DNA from: Sarcophilus harrisii
Lineage: Eukaryota; Chordata; Mammalia; Dasyuromorphia; Dasyuridae
DNA: 64,000 nucleotides
NCBI RefSeq assembly: GCF_902635505.1
Contig: NC_045431.1
Coordinates: 1,054,001-1,118,000, forward strand
Reading direction: 5' to 3'
The notes under the pieces: generated by a model
The model's input: only the letters and a program-made list of their open reading frames with translations
What the model was told of the DNA's origin: nothing
Database searches by the model: none
Program-made: the position numbers and the translations under genes
Shown: one piece after another, positions 31,120 through 43,500 of the stretch
Layout of the letters: the number at the start of each line of letters is the position of its first letter
Position numbering within the stretch: position 1 is the stretch's first letter

Positions 31120-34100
31120 TACAGATTTAGTAATTATAACCGTAAATGTGAATGGGATGAACTCCCCATAAAGAGGAGGCAGACAGAGACTGGATCAAAA
31201 GTCAGAACCCTACAAATATGTTTACAAGAAACACATTTAAAGCAGGGGATACATATAAAGTAAAGGTAAAAGGCTGAGGCAAAATCTATTATGCTTCAGG
31301 TGAAGTCAAAAAGCAGGGGAGCCATCCTTATCTCAGATCAAGCAAAAGTAAAATTGATCTAATTAAAAGAGATAAGGAAGGAAACTACATCCTGCTAAAG
31401 GAGTACATAAACAACGAAGCAATATCAATATTAAACATATATGCACCAAGTGGTATGGCACTCAACTTCCTAAAGGAGAAGTTAAGAGAGTTGCAAGAAG
31501 AAATAGACAACAAAACTGTAATATAGTGAGATCTCAACCTTGCACTCTCAGAATTGAGACAAATCAAACCACAAAACAAATAAGAAAAGAAATTAAAATA
31601 AGTAAATAGAATATTAGAAAAATTAGGTATTTGGATCTTTGAGAAAATTGAATGGAGATAGAAGGAATATACTTTCTTCTCAGCAGTTCATGGAACCTAT
31701 TCAAAAATTGACCATATATTAGGACATAAAGACCTCAAAATTAAATGCAAGAAAGCAGAAATAGTAAATGCTTTCTTTCAGATCATGATGCAATAAAAAC
31801 TACATTCAACAAAAAGTTAGGGGAAATAGACCAAAAAGTAATTCGAAACTAAACAATCTCATCTTAAAGAATGATTGGGTGAAGCAGCAAATTATAGATA
31901 CAATTAATAATTTCACTCAAGATACATGACAATGATGAGACATCATACAAATTTGTGGATGCAGCCAAAGCGGTAATAAGAGAATTTTATCCTTAGAACT
32001 TACTTGAATAAAACAGAGAAAGAAAAGATTAATGAATTGGACTGCACACTAAAAAACTAAAAGAGACCAAATTAAAAACCCCCAATCAAATACTAAACTG
32101 AAATTCTAAAATTAAAAGGAGAAATTAAAATATTGAAAGTAAAAACTATTGAACTAATTAATAAAACTAAGAGTTGGTTCTACAAAAAGCCAATAAAATA
32201 GATAAGCCTTTGGTAAATCTGATTAGAAAAGGAGGAGGAAATAGAAATTAGTAGTCTTAAAAATGAAAAGGAGAACTTTCCACCAAGGAGAGGAAATTAG
32301 AGAATAATAAGAGTATATTTTGCTCAACTTTATGCCGATAAATTTGATAACCCTAAGTGAAATGGATGACTACCTCCAAAATACAGACTTCCAGACTAAC
32401 AGAGGAGAATAAATTGCTTGAATAGTCCCATTTCAGAAAAGAAATAGAACAGGCAATTAAACAACTCCCTAAGAAAAAATCCCCAGGACCAGATGGATTT
32501 ACATTGAATTTTACCAAACATTTAAAGAACAATTGGCCTAATGCTATATAAATTATTTGATAAAATAGGGAATGAAGGAGTCCTACCAAATTCCTTCTAT
32601 GACACAGACATGGTACTGATACCTAAACCAGGTATGGCTGAAAACAGAAAGAAAATTATAGACCAATCTCCCTAATGAATATTGATGCTAAAATCTTAAA
32701 TAAGATATTATGCAAAAGACTACAGAAAATCATCTCCAAGATAATACACTATGATCAAGTAGGATTTATACCAGGAATGCAGGGCTGGTTCAATATTAGG
32801 AAAACTATCAATATAATTGGCCATGTTAATAACCAAATTAACAAAAACCATATGATCATCTCAATAGATGCAGAAAAAGCATTTGATAAAATCCAACATC
32901 CATTCCTACTAAAAACACTTGAGAATATAGGAATAAATGGACTTTTCCTTAAAATAATCAGCAGCATCTATTTAAAACCATCAGTAAGCATCATATGTAA
33001 TGGAGACAAACTGCAACCATTCCCAATAAGATCTGGAGTGAAACAAGGTTGCCCACTATCACCATTACTATTTAATATTGTATTAGAACGCTAGCTATAG
33101 CAATAAGAGCTGAGAAAGAGATTAAAGGAATAAGAATAGGCAATGAGGAAGCCAAATTATCACTCTTTGCGATGACATGATGGTATACTTAGAGAACCCC
33201 AGAGATTCTGCTAAAAAGTTATTAGAAATAACTCACAACTTTAGCAAAGTTGCTGGTTATAAAATAAACCCACATAAGTCATCAGCATTCTTATATATCA
33301 CTAACAAAATCCAACAATCAGAGTTACAAAGAGAAATTCCATTTAAAGTAACTACTAATAATAATATAAAATATTTAGGAATCTATCTGCCAAGGGAAAA
33401 TCAGAAACTTTATGAGCAAAATTACAGACCACTTTTCACACAAATTAAGTCTGAGTCTAACCAATTGGAAAATATTAAATGCTCTTGGATAGAGGCGAGC
33501 AAATATAATAAAGATGACAATATTACCTAAACTAATCTATTTATTTAGCGCTATACCAATCAGACTCCCAAAAACTATTTTAATGACCTAGAAAAAATAA
33601 CAACAAAGTTCATGTGGAAAAACAAAAGGTCAAGAATTTCAAGGGAATTAATGAAAAAAAAATCAAATGATGGTGGCTTAGCTGTACCAGATCTAAAATT
33701 ATATTATAGAGCAGCAGTTACCAAAACTATTTGGTATTGGCTAAGGAATAGATTAGTTGATCAGTGGAATAGATTAGGTTCAAGGATAAAACAGTCAACA
33801 AATATAGCAACCTAGTCTTTGACAAACCCAAAGATCCCAGCTTTTGGGATAAGAACTTACTGTTTGATAAAAATTGCTGGGAAAATTGGAAACTAATATG
33901 GCAGAAACTAGGCATTGATCCATACTTAACGCCATACACCAAGATAAGGTCAAAATGGGTTCATGACCTAGGCATAAAGAATGAAATTATTAATAAATTA
34001 GAGGAACATAGGATAATTTACCTCTCAGACCTGTGGAAGGGGAAGGTCTTTATGACCAAAGCAGAACTAGAGATCATTACTGATCACAAATAGAAAATTT

Positions 34101-34900
34101 CGATTATACCAAACTGAAAGTTTTTGTACAAACAAAACTAATGCAGATAAGATTAGAAGGAAGCAATAAACTGGGAAAATATTTTACAGTCAAGGTTCTG
34201 ATAAAGGCCTCATTTCCAAAATATATAGAGAATTAACTCTAATTTATAAAAATCAAGCCATTCTCCAATTGAAAAATGGTCAAAGGATATGAACAGACAA
34301 TTCTCAGATGAAGAAATTGAAACTATTTCTAGTCATATGAAAAGATGCTCCAAGTCATTATTAATCAGAGAAATGCAAATTAAGACAACTCTAAGATACC
34401 ACTACACACCTGTCAGATTGGCTAAGATGACAGGAAAAATAATGATGATTGTTGAGGGGATGCGGGAAAACTGGGACATTGATGCATTGTTGGTGGAGTT
34501 GTGAACGAATCCAACCATTTTGGAGAGTAGTTTGGAACTATGCTCAAAAAGTTATCAAACTGTGCATACCCTTTGATCCAGCAGTGTTTCTACTGGGATT
34601 ATATCCCAAAGAGATTATAAAGAAGGGAAAGGGACCTGTATGTGCACGAATGTTTGTGGCAGCCCTTTTTGTAGTGGCTAAAAATTGGAAACTGAATGGA
34701 TGTCCATCAGTTGGAGAATGGTTGAATAAATTGTGGTATATGAAAATTATGGAATATTACTGTTCTGTAAGAAATGACCAACAGGATAATTTCAGAAAGG
34801 CCTGGAGAGACTTACATGAACTGATGCTGAGTGAAATGAGCAGGAGCAGGAGATCATTATATACTTCAACAACAATACTATATGATGACCAGTTCTGATG
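31120..34900 (+). pseudogene. L1 ORF2 remnant (endonuclease and reverse transcriptase)
   Basis: ORF2 drives target-primed reverse transcription. The longest intact piece, 32675-33094, holds RT motifs including [12 protein letters not shown] and [14 protein letters not shown]. 33612-33815 holds the [20 protein letters not shown] segment typical of L1, and 34449-34898 holds the cysteine-containing C-terminal region. Interruptions are numerous. Confidence 0.92.
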
Positions 34901-35323
34901 GATCAGGCCATCCTCAGCAACGAGATCAACCAAATCATTTCTAATGGAGCAGTAATGAACTGAACTAGCTATGCCCAGAAAAAGAACTCTGGGAGATGAC
35001 TAAAAAACCATTACATTGAATTCCCAATCCCTATATTTATGCACACCTGCATTTTTGATTTCCTTCACAAGCTAATTGTACAATATTTCAGAGTCTGATT
35101 CTTTTTCTACAGCAAAATAACGTTTGGTCAGGTATACTTATTGTGTATCTAATTTATATTTTAATATATTTAACATCTACTAGTCATCCTGCCATCTAGG
35201 GGAGGGGCTGGGGGGGGGTAAGAGGTGAAAATTGGAACAAGAGGTTTGGCAATTGTTAATGCTGTAAAGTTACCCATGTATATATCCTGTAAATAAAAGG
35301 CTATTAAATAAAAAAAAAAAAAA

Positions 35324-35339
35324 AAGGATTTTATTTTTC
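35324..35339 (+). repeat. Right target-site duplication of the 5.6-kb L1
   Basis: Exact second copy of aaggattttatttttc directly after the poly(A) tail. Confidence 0.85.
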
Positions 35340-35353
35340 AAGAGTAGTGGTCA

Positions 35354-35890
35354 AACAGGATAATTTCAGAAAGGCCTGGAGAGACTTACACGAACTGATG
35401 CTGAGTGAAATGAGCAGGACCAGGAGATCATTATATACTTCAACAACAATACTATATGATGACCAGTTCTGATGGACCAGGCCATCCTCAGCAACGAGAT
35501 CAACCAAATCATTTCTAATGGAGCAGTAATGAACTGAACCAGCTATTCCCAGGAAAAGAACTCTGGGAGATGACTAAAAACCATTACATTGAATTCCCAA
35601 TCCCTATATTTATGCCCACCTGCATTTTTGATTTCCTTCACAAGCTAATTGTACAATATTTCAGAGTCTGATTCTTTTTGTACAGCAAAATAACGTTTTG
35701 GTCATGTATACTTATTGTGTATCTAATTTATATTTTAATATATTTAACATCTACTGGTCATCCTGCCATCTAGGGGAGGGGGTGGAGGGGTAAGAGGTGA
35801 AAAATTGGAACAAGAGGTTTGGCAATTGTTAATGCTGTAAAGTTACCCATGCATATATCCTGTAAATAAAAGGCTATTAAAAAAAAAAAA
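35354..35890 (+). mobile_element. Second L1 copy, 5'-truncated, directly downstream
   Basis: About 540 bases nearly identical to the last part of the preceding L1 (from aacaggataatttcagaaag to aaaaggctattaaa). It has its own poly(A) and its own 14-bp duplication aagagtagtggtca at 35340-35353 and 35891-35904. It is a separate insertion, not part of the first element. Confidence 0.92.
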
Positions 35891-37190
35891 AAGAGTAGTG
35901 GTCAGCTGCATTTTGTACCTAGTAATTTGATCTGTATCAGCTGACTTACAAAATAAACTTTTTTTTTAAATATTTTTTTCTGTGTGTAAGCTCTGTATCT
36001 TACTAGAGACATCTCCATTTTATGTTTTTTAGATATTTTAGTATTCTAAATAGGAGGCAAATGTAATTTTTTTTTTAAAAGCCATGATAGCTAAAATTCT
36101 TAAGTCATTATAGTATGGTTAAATCCTGACCACATCAAGAACAGTTAAAAATAGAATTGTTACCCAGAGGAATACTTTCAGGATGACTATTTTTGGTTTG
36201 AGGGCAATTTAAAACACTGAAGTTATACATATGGAAGATGGATCAGCCTACTAAATTTTTAATAAGAACTTAGAAATTTGTTTTTTAAACATTAGATTTT
36301 AACTCTTGAGTTTGCCATAGATTAATTTTAAAAACTGTATAAATGACTAAAACAGTTATAGTCATCTCTGTTAATTTTTTATGAAATAAAATTTATTTTT
36401 ATGAAAAATATGTACTTAATATTTTAGAAATGTCCAAAAATAGAACAGACTACCTTGGGAGATGATAGAATCACCATTATTGGATATTTTCAGCTATTTC
36501 CGACTATTTTAGAATAGTAAGTCGACAAGCAACTTATTAAATGGTTTCTATTTTCCAGACATTCTGATAAGTGCCAAACAATACCAAGAAGACAAAAACA
36601 ATCCCAGAATTTCTCATCATTAAAACCTCAGGGTAAGAGAACAGAGCATTCTAATGAAAGAGATGACATTTAAATAATCCAATCTAAACAAGACATAAAC
36701 AGAGTAAAGAGAAAGCAATATGAAAAGAGAAGGTATTAGCAGCTGAGAAGGTCAGGAGAGGCTTAAGGGAGCAAGTATAATATGAAATAATTCTTGAAGG
36801 AGATTCCGGAATCCAAGAAGTATAATGTGACAGGATGGACCAACCCAAGGGAGCAACACTCACGGAAATTAAGTCTGCTACTGGTCATGCAACAGGGATA
36901 ATCATCCCTGCCTCCTGAGTAGTTAAAATACTGAAGATTTCTAAGAAACGAAATGTTAAATTATTAAAGCTTTTTGACAGCATCAGATAATTCTAAAGAC
37001 ATGTCTTTATCAATGATCATTACATTAAAAAAAGTTATTACTATTTTTCTGTTGTATCTTAAAGACCTCTTGGTCTTTCCATCTGATTTTCAAAATATTC
37101 CTATATGTTATTTTTCCATATTACAATGTTATCTCCATGATAGCAGAGATAGATTTATTTTTTCATTTGTATCTCTTTTGCTTAATCACC

Positions 37191-37340
37191 ATCACCACCA
37201 CCACTATATCACCTCCTCCTCCTCCTCTTATTCCTCCTCCTCCTCCTCCTGCTCCTCCTTCTCCTTCTCCTCCTCCTTTTCCTCTTCTTCTTCCTCCTCC
37301 TTCTCCTCCTCCTCTTCCTCTAGTTTTCCTTCCTTCCTTT
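37191..37340. repeat. (TCC)n / pyrimidine tract
   Basis: About 150 bases of tcc, ctt and ttc triplets after a short cac run. Frames reading Ser or Pro runs here are artefacts of the repeat. Confidence 0.93.
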
Positions 37341-38345
37341 ATTCAGAGAAGACTTCACATAAAAGGTGAGTCTTGAACTACACTTGGAACAGCCATTAAT
37401 TAGCTAGTCACCAAAGTAGGTGGCTAATTATTAAATTGGCTGAAGGAGGAGGCTGGAGGAAAGGCGCACTTAGAGCATTCATCATCTAAAACCTAATCAA
37501 ATATCCAAGATGTTCTAATGCTTCATAGTATTAACTGTTCACATTCTTCTCAAATTTCATATTGTTCTACAGGACAATGTTGGGTTTAATTCTAGTCCCA
37601 AGGAGCAGGTCAACTGAATATCATCCCCATTTTACCAGTAAGACTAAAGCATACAGAGAGAAAGAGACTTAATTAAGTCAAAATTGCTCCTTTTAGCTCT
37701 AAATATTGCCATTCTAACTCCTACTGTCACTGATGAATCAGGTTACCAAAACTATGTACTCCAAGTCTCTTCTCTCTGGAGTCTGGTGGTAAATCTGAGA
37801 AAGAAAATGCCATTAGCTTGAGCTCCCACCATCTTATCAGCTGAAAATTAACTTAATCAGCAAGACTTAAATAGCTTTTAGGAAAAAAAAGTATTTACTA
37901 TGATGGCACAGTAAAAAATACAGTTAAAAAAGGTTCTCTCCCCCTCCAAAAAAAAGTTGATGTCACACTTCCCCAAATCCACACCAATTCCAAGTAAAAG
38001 TAGGCTCAAGTTTAAAGGGTAGCAATACTTCACAGCTATTGACTTCTAGTAGTATTTTTCTCCCGCTTGGTGGAGTTCTCAAAGAACTCCCCTTAAGCAC
38101 TGTGAGTGCAAATCCAGGGGTCCTTGGTTCCTAATTTAGATACCATTATCATCTGACCTTGATATGATTAAAACACTTAAGAGTTTTAATCTGGGCCTTT
38201 GAAGGTCAGAAAGCACTCTTCCAACTGATGTTAAGAGTCAGAGCAAACCTTCCTTCCCCTCCAGTTGATTTCTACCTTGGAACAACACATTTGATATCAT
38301 TCCTCGAAGATTCCCTTCTTAATTCACTTGCTAATTTAGATTGTC

Positions 38346-38348
<3 letters not shown>

Positions 38349-38391
<43 letters not shown>
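38349..38391. repeat. (TA)n microsatellite
   Basis: More than 40 bases of uninterrupted TA. Confidence 0.95.
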
Positions 38392-38392
<1 letters not shown>

Positions 38393-38561
38393 TATGCTAT
38401 GGCCAAGTTTCACAGGTTTGTCTGAATAGTTTATTAAAAAGAGAACTGGATTTTGAGTTAGAGGAGAGGATTCAATTGCAAGTTCTGACTCTGCTCTTTA
38501 CTGTACAAGTCAATCAAGTTCCTTGGGCTATAGTACTTACTTCCAGCACTTAAATTACTTT

Positions 38562-38813
38562 TTGTGGTTGGTTTTTTCAGTCATTTCACTCAAGTCCAAC
38601 TCTCTGTGTTCCTATTTGGGGTTTTCTTGGGAGAGATAATGGAGTGGTTTGCCATTTCCCTCTGCAGCTCATTTTACCAATGAGGAGACTAAAGCAAACA
38701 AGATGAAGTATTGTGCTCCAGGTCACACAGCTGGTGTCTGAGGCCAGATTTGAACTCATGAACATGTACCTTCGTGAACCCAAGTCTGATTCTAATACAC
38801 CACTTAGCTGTCC
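38562..38813 (-). repeat. CORE-SINE, antisense, near full length
   Basis: From tgtggttggttttttcagtc through ttggggttttcttgggagag and tttgccatttccctc to ccacttagctgtcc. Confidence 0.82.
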
Positions 38814-38817
38814 AACA

Positions 38818-39200
38818 CATTTTTTTTTATTAAAGCTTTTTTAATTTTCAAAACATGCATGGATAATTTTTCAATATTAACCATTGCAAAACCTTGTATT
38901 CCAATTTTCCCCACCTTTCCCTTACCCTCTCCCCTAGACGGCAGGTAGTTAAATATATGCTAAACATGGTAAAATATATGTTAAATGCAATATATGTATA
39001 CATATTTATACAATTCTCTTGCTGCACAAGAAAAATCAGATAAAAAATGAGAAAAAAAAACAAAATATAAGCAAACAACAAAAAGTGAAAATGCTCTGTT
39101 GTGATTCTCACTGAGTCCCCACGGTCCTCTCTCTGGGCGTAGAGGGCTCTCTTCATCACAAGGCCAGTGGAACCAGCCTGAATCATCTCATTCCAACACA
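38818..39200 (-). repeat. L1 3' end, antisense, 5'-truncated
   Basis: Begins with a T run and ttattaaagctttttt, then catgcatggataatttttca, ttgctgcacaagaaaaatca and cctctctctgggcgtagagg. It represents a related but distinct L1 3' end subfamily from the pair at 34.8-35.9 kb. It abuts the SINE before it. Confidence 0.75.
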
Positions 39201-39624
39201 CTCTTAAGCTCATTGAATGATCTAGAGTACATTAAATGTCAGACGAATGTCAAAGTGCTGTCTGAATTCCAAACTTTACTTTTTGGTATAAATCAATGAT
39301 TTTTACTGCTATTGGGGAATTCCCATAGTGGAAACTTTGCTTTCGGATAAGGAGAAGCAACCTCTCCTATGACTGACAGTCTTAGGGAGATATGGAAACT
39401 GAAAGGTTATGCGGCTTACCCATGCTCACCAGCTGGTGTGTGTCAGAGATGGGTCTGGAATATGTCTTCCTGATTGCAAAGATAAACTTCTATCTACTAA
39501 GTCCTACTTTCAATTGATTATTGGCTATAAAAAGATGGGGAAAATCTAGGTCTCATGCACCTCTGATATCCAATAACTGAATTGAAAAGCTCAGTGTGGA
39601 AAGAAAAGTTCTTTCTGAAGGAAT

Positions 39625-39740
39625 CTAAGATTGCAAACTCGTTAAGGACAGGGCTTGGCTTTTGCCTCTTTTTGAGTCCCCAGCATTTAGCAGAGCACTT
39701 GATACTTGGTAGGAGCTGCATGAAAGTTTATTTGTTGATA
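39625..39740 (+). repeat. L2/MIR-type 3' end
   Basis: gattgcaaactcgttaagga, ttgagtccccagcatttagc and gatacttggtaggagctgc match the common 3' end of L2-type elements. It lies within the probable EVC 3' UTR, antisense to it. Confidence 0.6.
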
Positions 39741-40436
39741 GAGACGTTGATAGGAGAAAGTCAACCTTCCCAGAACTTGGAATGAAATATTTTTCAACCA
39801 TCGGAGGGCACTATTGGCTAGACTTATGAAATCACTTTTCTAAAGAAATAAGAACAAAAGGGAAGCCTGCTTTGTCAATCTGACCACATTTCTGTCATTC
39901 ACGAACATGTTTGTAGTCATATTAATTTTCCAAATTAATTTTCTTTTTAAAATAATTACCATTTTCATAGAATGAGACTTTTTTTTTAATTTGGAAGGGA
40001 GGATACAACCCAGAACATCCAACCTCAGAGTGGGGAAGAGGTTTACATAGACCATCAGACCTGGGAAGGCCCATGAAGACCAGTAGGAGGACCAGGGAGT
40101 AAGATTGATTGGCCCAAAGTAATACAGTAAACTAATGGATTTGCAAAGGCCATGATCATTTCACACAACTCGAAAGAAACATTATTTTCTTCTGGACTTT
40201 TTAAAAATGCTTTTTGGGTCCTAGATAACAATAGCACTTTCCCTTTACATCATTCTTTAAAGTTTTACAAGTCCTTTGTCATGAACATCATCAGACTGGA
40301 CCTCACCAAAAATGGCACAAGGAAGATTTCTCAAGTATCTTCTACAGTCAACACTGGGACATCTAGGCCCAAGGTCATATGGCCATTTGGCTCTTCTGCT
40401 GTACGGCTTCTGACATCTTGATGCCTCTTCAAGGAA

Positions 40437-40518
40437 CTATAAGTTACTTCTTTTTTTCCTGAACTTCTTTGGTTTCTCAAATTCGCCAACTTCACTTTCA
40501 CCATAATTCTGCAGTTTA
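40437..40518 (-). CDS. EVC: EVC terminal coding exon
   Basis: 82 coding bases. With AG from the previous exon it reads [20 protein letters not shown] then RKKRSNL and stop TAG (40437-40439). Human ends [20 protein letters not shown]. The acceptor is ttttataaatag (40520-40519 on the plus strand). A CAG acceptor a few bases inside would put the exon out of frame. The basic C-terminus RKKRSNL is conserved. Confidence 0.93.
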
Positions 40519-43500
40519 CTATTTATAAAATAGAAGAAATGAAATAATGAGAACTTGGGTAAAGAATGTCTCCATTTTTTCTCAGAATGTAAAGACAAAA
40601 TCTATTCTAAATGAATAGAAAGCAACTGATTCTATAAACACACACAGGCTGGTGCAATGGAAAAGATATCTGCTATAGAGTGAGTAGGACCAAGTTCAAA
40701 TTCTGGTCTTTCCACTTCACTTGCATAACCTTGGGTAAGCTCCTCAACATCACTGAACCTTAGTTTCCTCATATGTTAATGAAGGATCCAAACTAGGGGC
40801 CTTCCAGCTTGAAATCCATGACTCATTAAACTGATGGCTGCTCTTTCTTTAGAAGGGTCAAGTCTTGTGAAGTATCAAAAGTAGAAAAAAGGAGCTTTAA
40901 TCATTTTAGTAATAAATTAATAAAAGGGGTCAGCAGCATTCTTGAAAGCCAAAGATCCCTCATGGAACCCTCAACACTTATATGCCCTTGGAAGAGTGGG
41001 TATTCCTGAGGATGGTTATCACCTATGATTGGTTAACAATTAAGGTGTATAATGAGTATTATAAAGAGAAGTGGGCTTATTCTAATGAGAGTCTAGGAAA
41101 AATGACTCACATCACTCAGTCTTGAATAAAGAGATTTTATTTATTGCCATATTACTCATAAAGACAAGTTGGACAAAAGGCATAATCTACTTTCCCCCAG
41201 ATCTGGTTGAGTAAACACAGTGGGCCAGAATCCATCAATTCACTTAAACTAAAATTTCTTTACCTTTTGAACAGAGTTGAGTTTTCTTGTTGGGTCAGTT
41301 TTGCCCAAGATTTCATTTCATTATGAGCCTTATGCTTTAAAGGCTGCCTGAATAACTTATAGGGCTTTATTTCTAAATGAGGAAAGAAAGGAGGACAAGA
41401 CTTTGTCCTTATCCAAAAATTGACAAATAATATAGGAGAGAAATAATGATTTCACTCAGCCACATGGTACCAAGCGTATGCTGGTGGTCATAAGAAGTCA
41501 CCTTCCTAGAGTTTCAAAGTGCCATGACAGTTTTTATAGAACAGATCCATGAAATAGGTCCTGGGAAGCTCAGGTGCATTTCATGGAGGGAAAAACCTGA
41601 AGCTCAGGGAAATGAAATTGCCCAAAGCTACACAGCTAGTCAGGGATCTTGATTCCTATTCTGCCATTCTTTCCATCCCACAGCTTCCTTGGGGTACCCA
41701 AGGAAGGTACCTTGGGGTACCCAAGGAAGGTACCTTGGGGCACAAGTTCTAAAAGCCAGGAGAAAGAGAGCCGGCTCCTTCTGGGGAGACAATATGGAAC
41801 AGTGGAGAAAGCCAAGATGGAGACTCCCATGACATGGCTTCCAGTCCCATTTCTGCCCTTATCTATGATGTTCCTGGTGGTTTTCCTGGAGGTCTTTGGG
41901 GCAGCCTTCTTTTCAGCAGATTAATCATCACAAGAATAGCCAGGTATTAAAGTCCAAATCCTTTATTGTCTCCTTCTCCTGTGCTTAGCTAGCTTTCTCG
42001 TGGCCTTCAGAGGGAACTTGGTTTCAGTGGAGAAAATGCAAGAGGAGAGCCCTGCTACCAAGAGACTGACTGAAGATGAATGAATCTTTCTCTGGTCCCC
42101 CCTGGCTTATATGCTCTACACTGAGAATAAACCAATCATTTTATCACTAGGAAACCACTATTTGTTGTAAGATTAAATCAATAATACTGAACTTAGAGAA
42201 CTATTAAGCACCATGCTAAACTACTTAATATTTATCAATTCCACTAACTTAACATCTTGTAAGAATCCTTGTTTCAGAGTTCTGGCCCTTATCAAGGAAA
42301 GATTCACCTCTTTGGATCTTAGTTTTCTATCCACAAATGAGAGTATAAAACCAGCTATTCTCCAATCTTCCTGTCTGTGCTATTCATCATCATTCATCCC
42401 ATTCTTTCCAATAGAGCTCTGTACACTTCTCATGCATGATGTATCAGAGCAGCAGAGGGCAGACTTGGTGCATACATGGCTGATTAAATCCTTAGACCTG
42501 TTAGTTCCCACCTAAAGGCAGAATAAAGGCCTAATATATTTGACTCTACCAAACTGAGCAAAATATTCCACAATACTTATCATACATGCAGTCATGTATC
42601 TCAGAACAGTCCACAAACCAACGCATGATATGGGTACAGTTGGCCAACTGCATTGAGTGTTGGGAAGACCCCAAGTGCTGGGAATCGGTAGACCTGGAAC
42701 AGGATATGATCTTGGACAAGTCATTCAACATTTCAGAGCCTCAGTTGTCTCATTTATTAAATGGGGATAAAAATATTTTTTTACTTTTTTAAACCACCAG
42801 AGCTATTGAAATGTAAATGTTTTTGTAATTATTATAAAGTTAATAAAAGTTATAGATTGGAATCTAAAGATCTCTGGAGTTTATCTGTTGATCAACTTCA
42901 CTACCACTTCTTTCTAGGAGATACACACTAAGATTTTCCCCAAAGTCACATCCACATGCATGAGTTAGGAAGTTCATTTGTGGATGTGTGAAGAGAGGAG
43001 ACTTGGGGCCACTTCACACAGTCTTCAAGTATGTAAAGGGCTTTCATGTGGAAGAGGGTTTAGATTTGTTCTGGCCAAGGTCAGAAGGCAGAAATGGGAG
43101 CACTGGGTGGAGCTTGCAGAAAGGCAGATTTTAGTTCATGAAAAAGAAAAATCATCCAACAGTTAAGGCTTGCCATTGTGGAATATGCTGTCTTGTTAGC
43201 TAATGCTTGTTTTTTTACTTGATATGTTCAAGCAAAAAACTGGTTAGTCATCTACCAGAGACAGTGAATTGGATATTCCTGTACTAGTTGGGAATTTGGA
43301 TTCAATGACCTTTAAGATTTTGGTTTTTTTCCCCAGTTTTAAGTTTTTATGATTTATTTAGACTCAGGGAGCTAGAAAGGACCTTGAAGCTGTCATCTGG
43401 TCTAGCTCCTTATCACAGGCTGGTTTTAATTTAATGATCAAAAGCAGATAGTTGAATAATTCCATTTTAAAAGCTCTTGAGAAATGGTGATTTCACAACC

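Larger units (their letters stand above)
29694..35323 (+). mobile_element. L1 LINE retrotransposon, nearly complete, broken
   Basis: A 5.6-kb L1 on the plus strand between 16-bp duplications (29678-29693 and 35324-35339). ORF1 remnants span about 29714-30570: a coiled-coil part rich in Leu/Glu/Lys, an RRM-like part with LENRSRRDNLRIIGLSE and a C-terminal part with TLKERRAWN and PRINYPAKLS. ORF2 remnants span about 31120-34900. The endonuclease part starts VITVNVNGMNSP. The reverse transcriptase part has [18 protein letters not shown] and [16 protein letters not shown]. The C-terminal part has [14 protein letters not shown] and KNWKLNGCPS. The 5' UTR and probably the start of ORF1 are missing. 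ORF2 has many stops and frame changes, and the FADD catalytic box near 33165 has lost one base, so the element is inactive. The 3' UTR ends in aataaaaggctattaaat and poly(A). Confidence 0.93.
24835..40436. other. CRMP1-EVC intergenic region (includes the EVC 3' UTR)
   Basis: 15.6 kb between the convergent genes. It contains CORE-SINEs at 25033-25255 and 25790-25915, MIR remnants at about 25970-26070, 28560-28690 and 28770-28980, an antisense L2 piece at about 27235-27480, a GC-rich spot at 27661-27700 and the L1 pair at 29.7-35.9 kb. Further right are TCC and TA microsatellites, a CORE-SINE at 38562-38813 and an antisense L1 end at 38818-39200. The stretch 35905-37180 is AT-rich and featureless to me. 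The EVC 3' UTR must occupy the right-hand end. The only AATAAA noted on the minus strand near it, at 39727-39732, lies in a repeat, so the 3' end is unresolved. Confidence 0.7.

Noticed and set aside
32675-34898. Reverse transcriptase frames considered as a retron or other RT-based system
   Set aside because: All motifs and the surrounding ORF1, 3' UTR and poly(A) are those of an L1 LINE.
36974-37376. Ser- and Pro-rich frames
   Set aside because: Produced by the TCC microsatellite.
39727-39732. AATAAA on the minus strand as the EVC poly(A) signal
   Set aside because: It lies in an L2/MIR-type remnant with no clear downstream element. The true EVC 3' end is left open.
40900-41160. A second possible LTR (TATA-like and AATAAA-like words near 41050-41130)
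   Set aside because: Borders, duplication and family could not be seen; AT-rich sequence gives such words easily.
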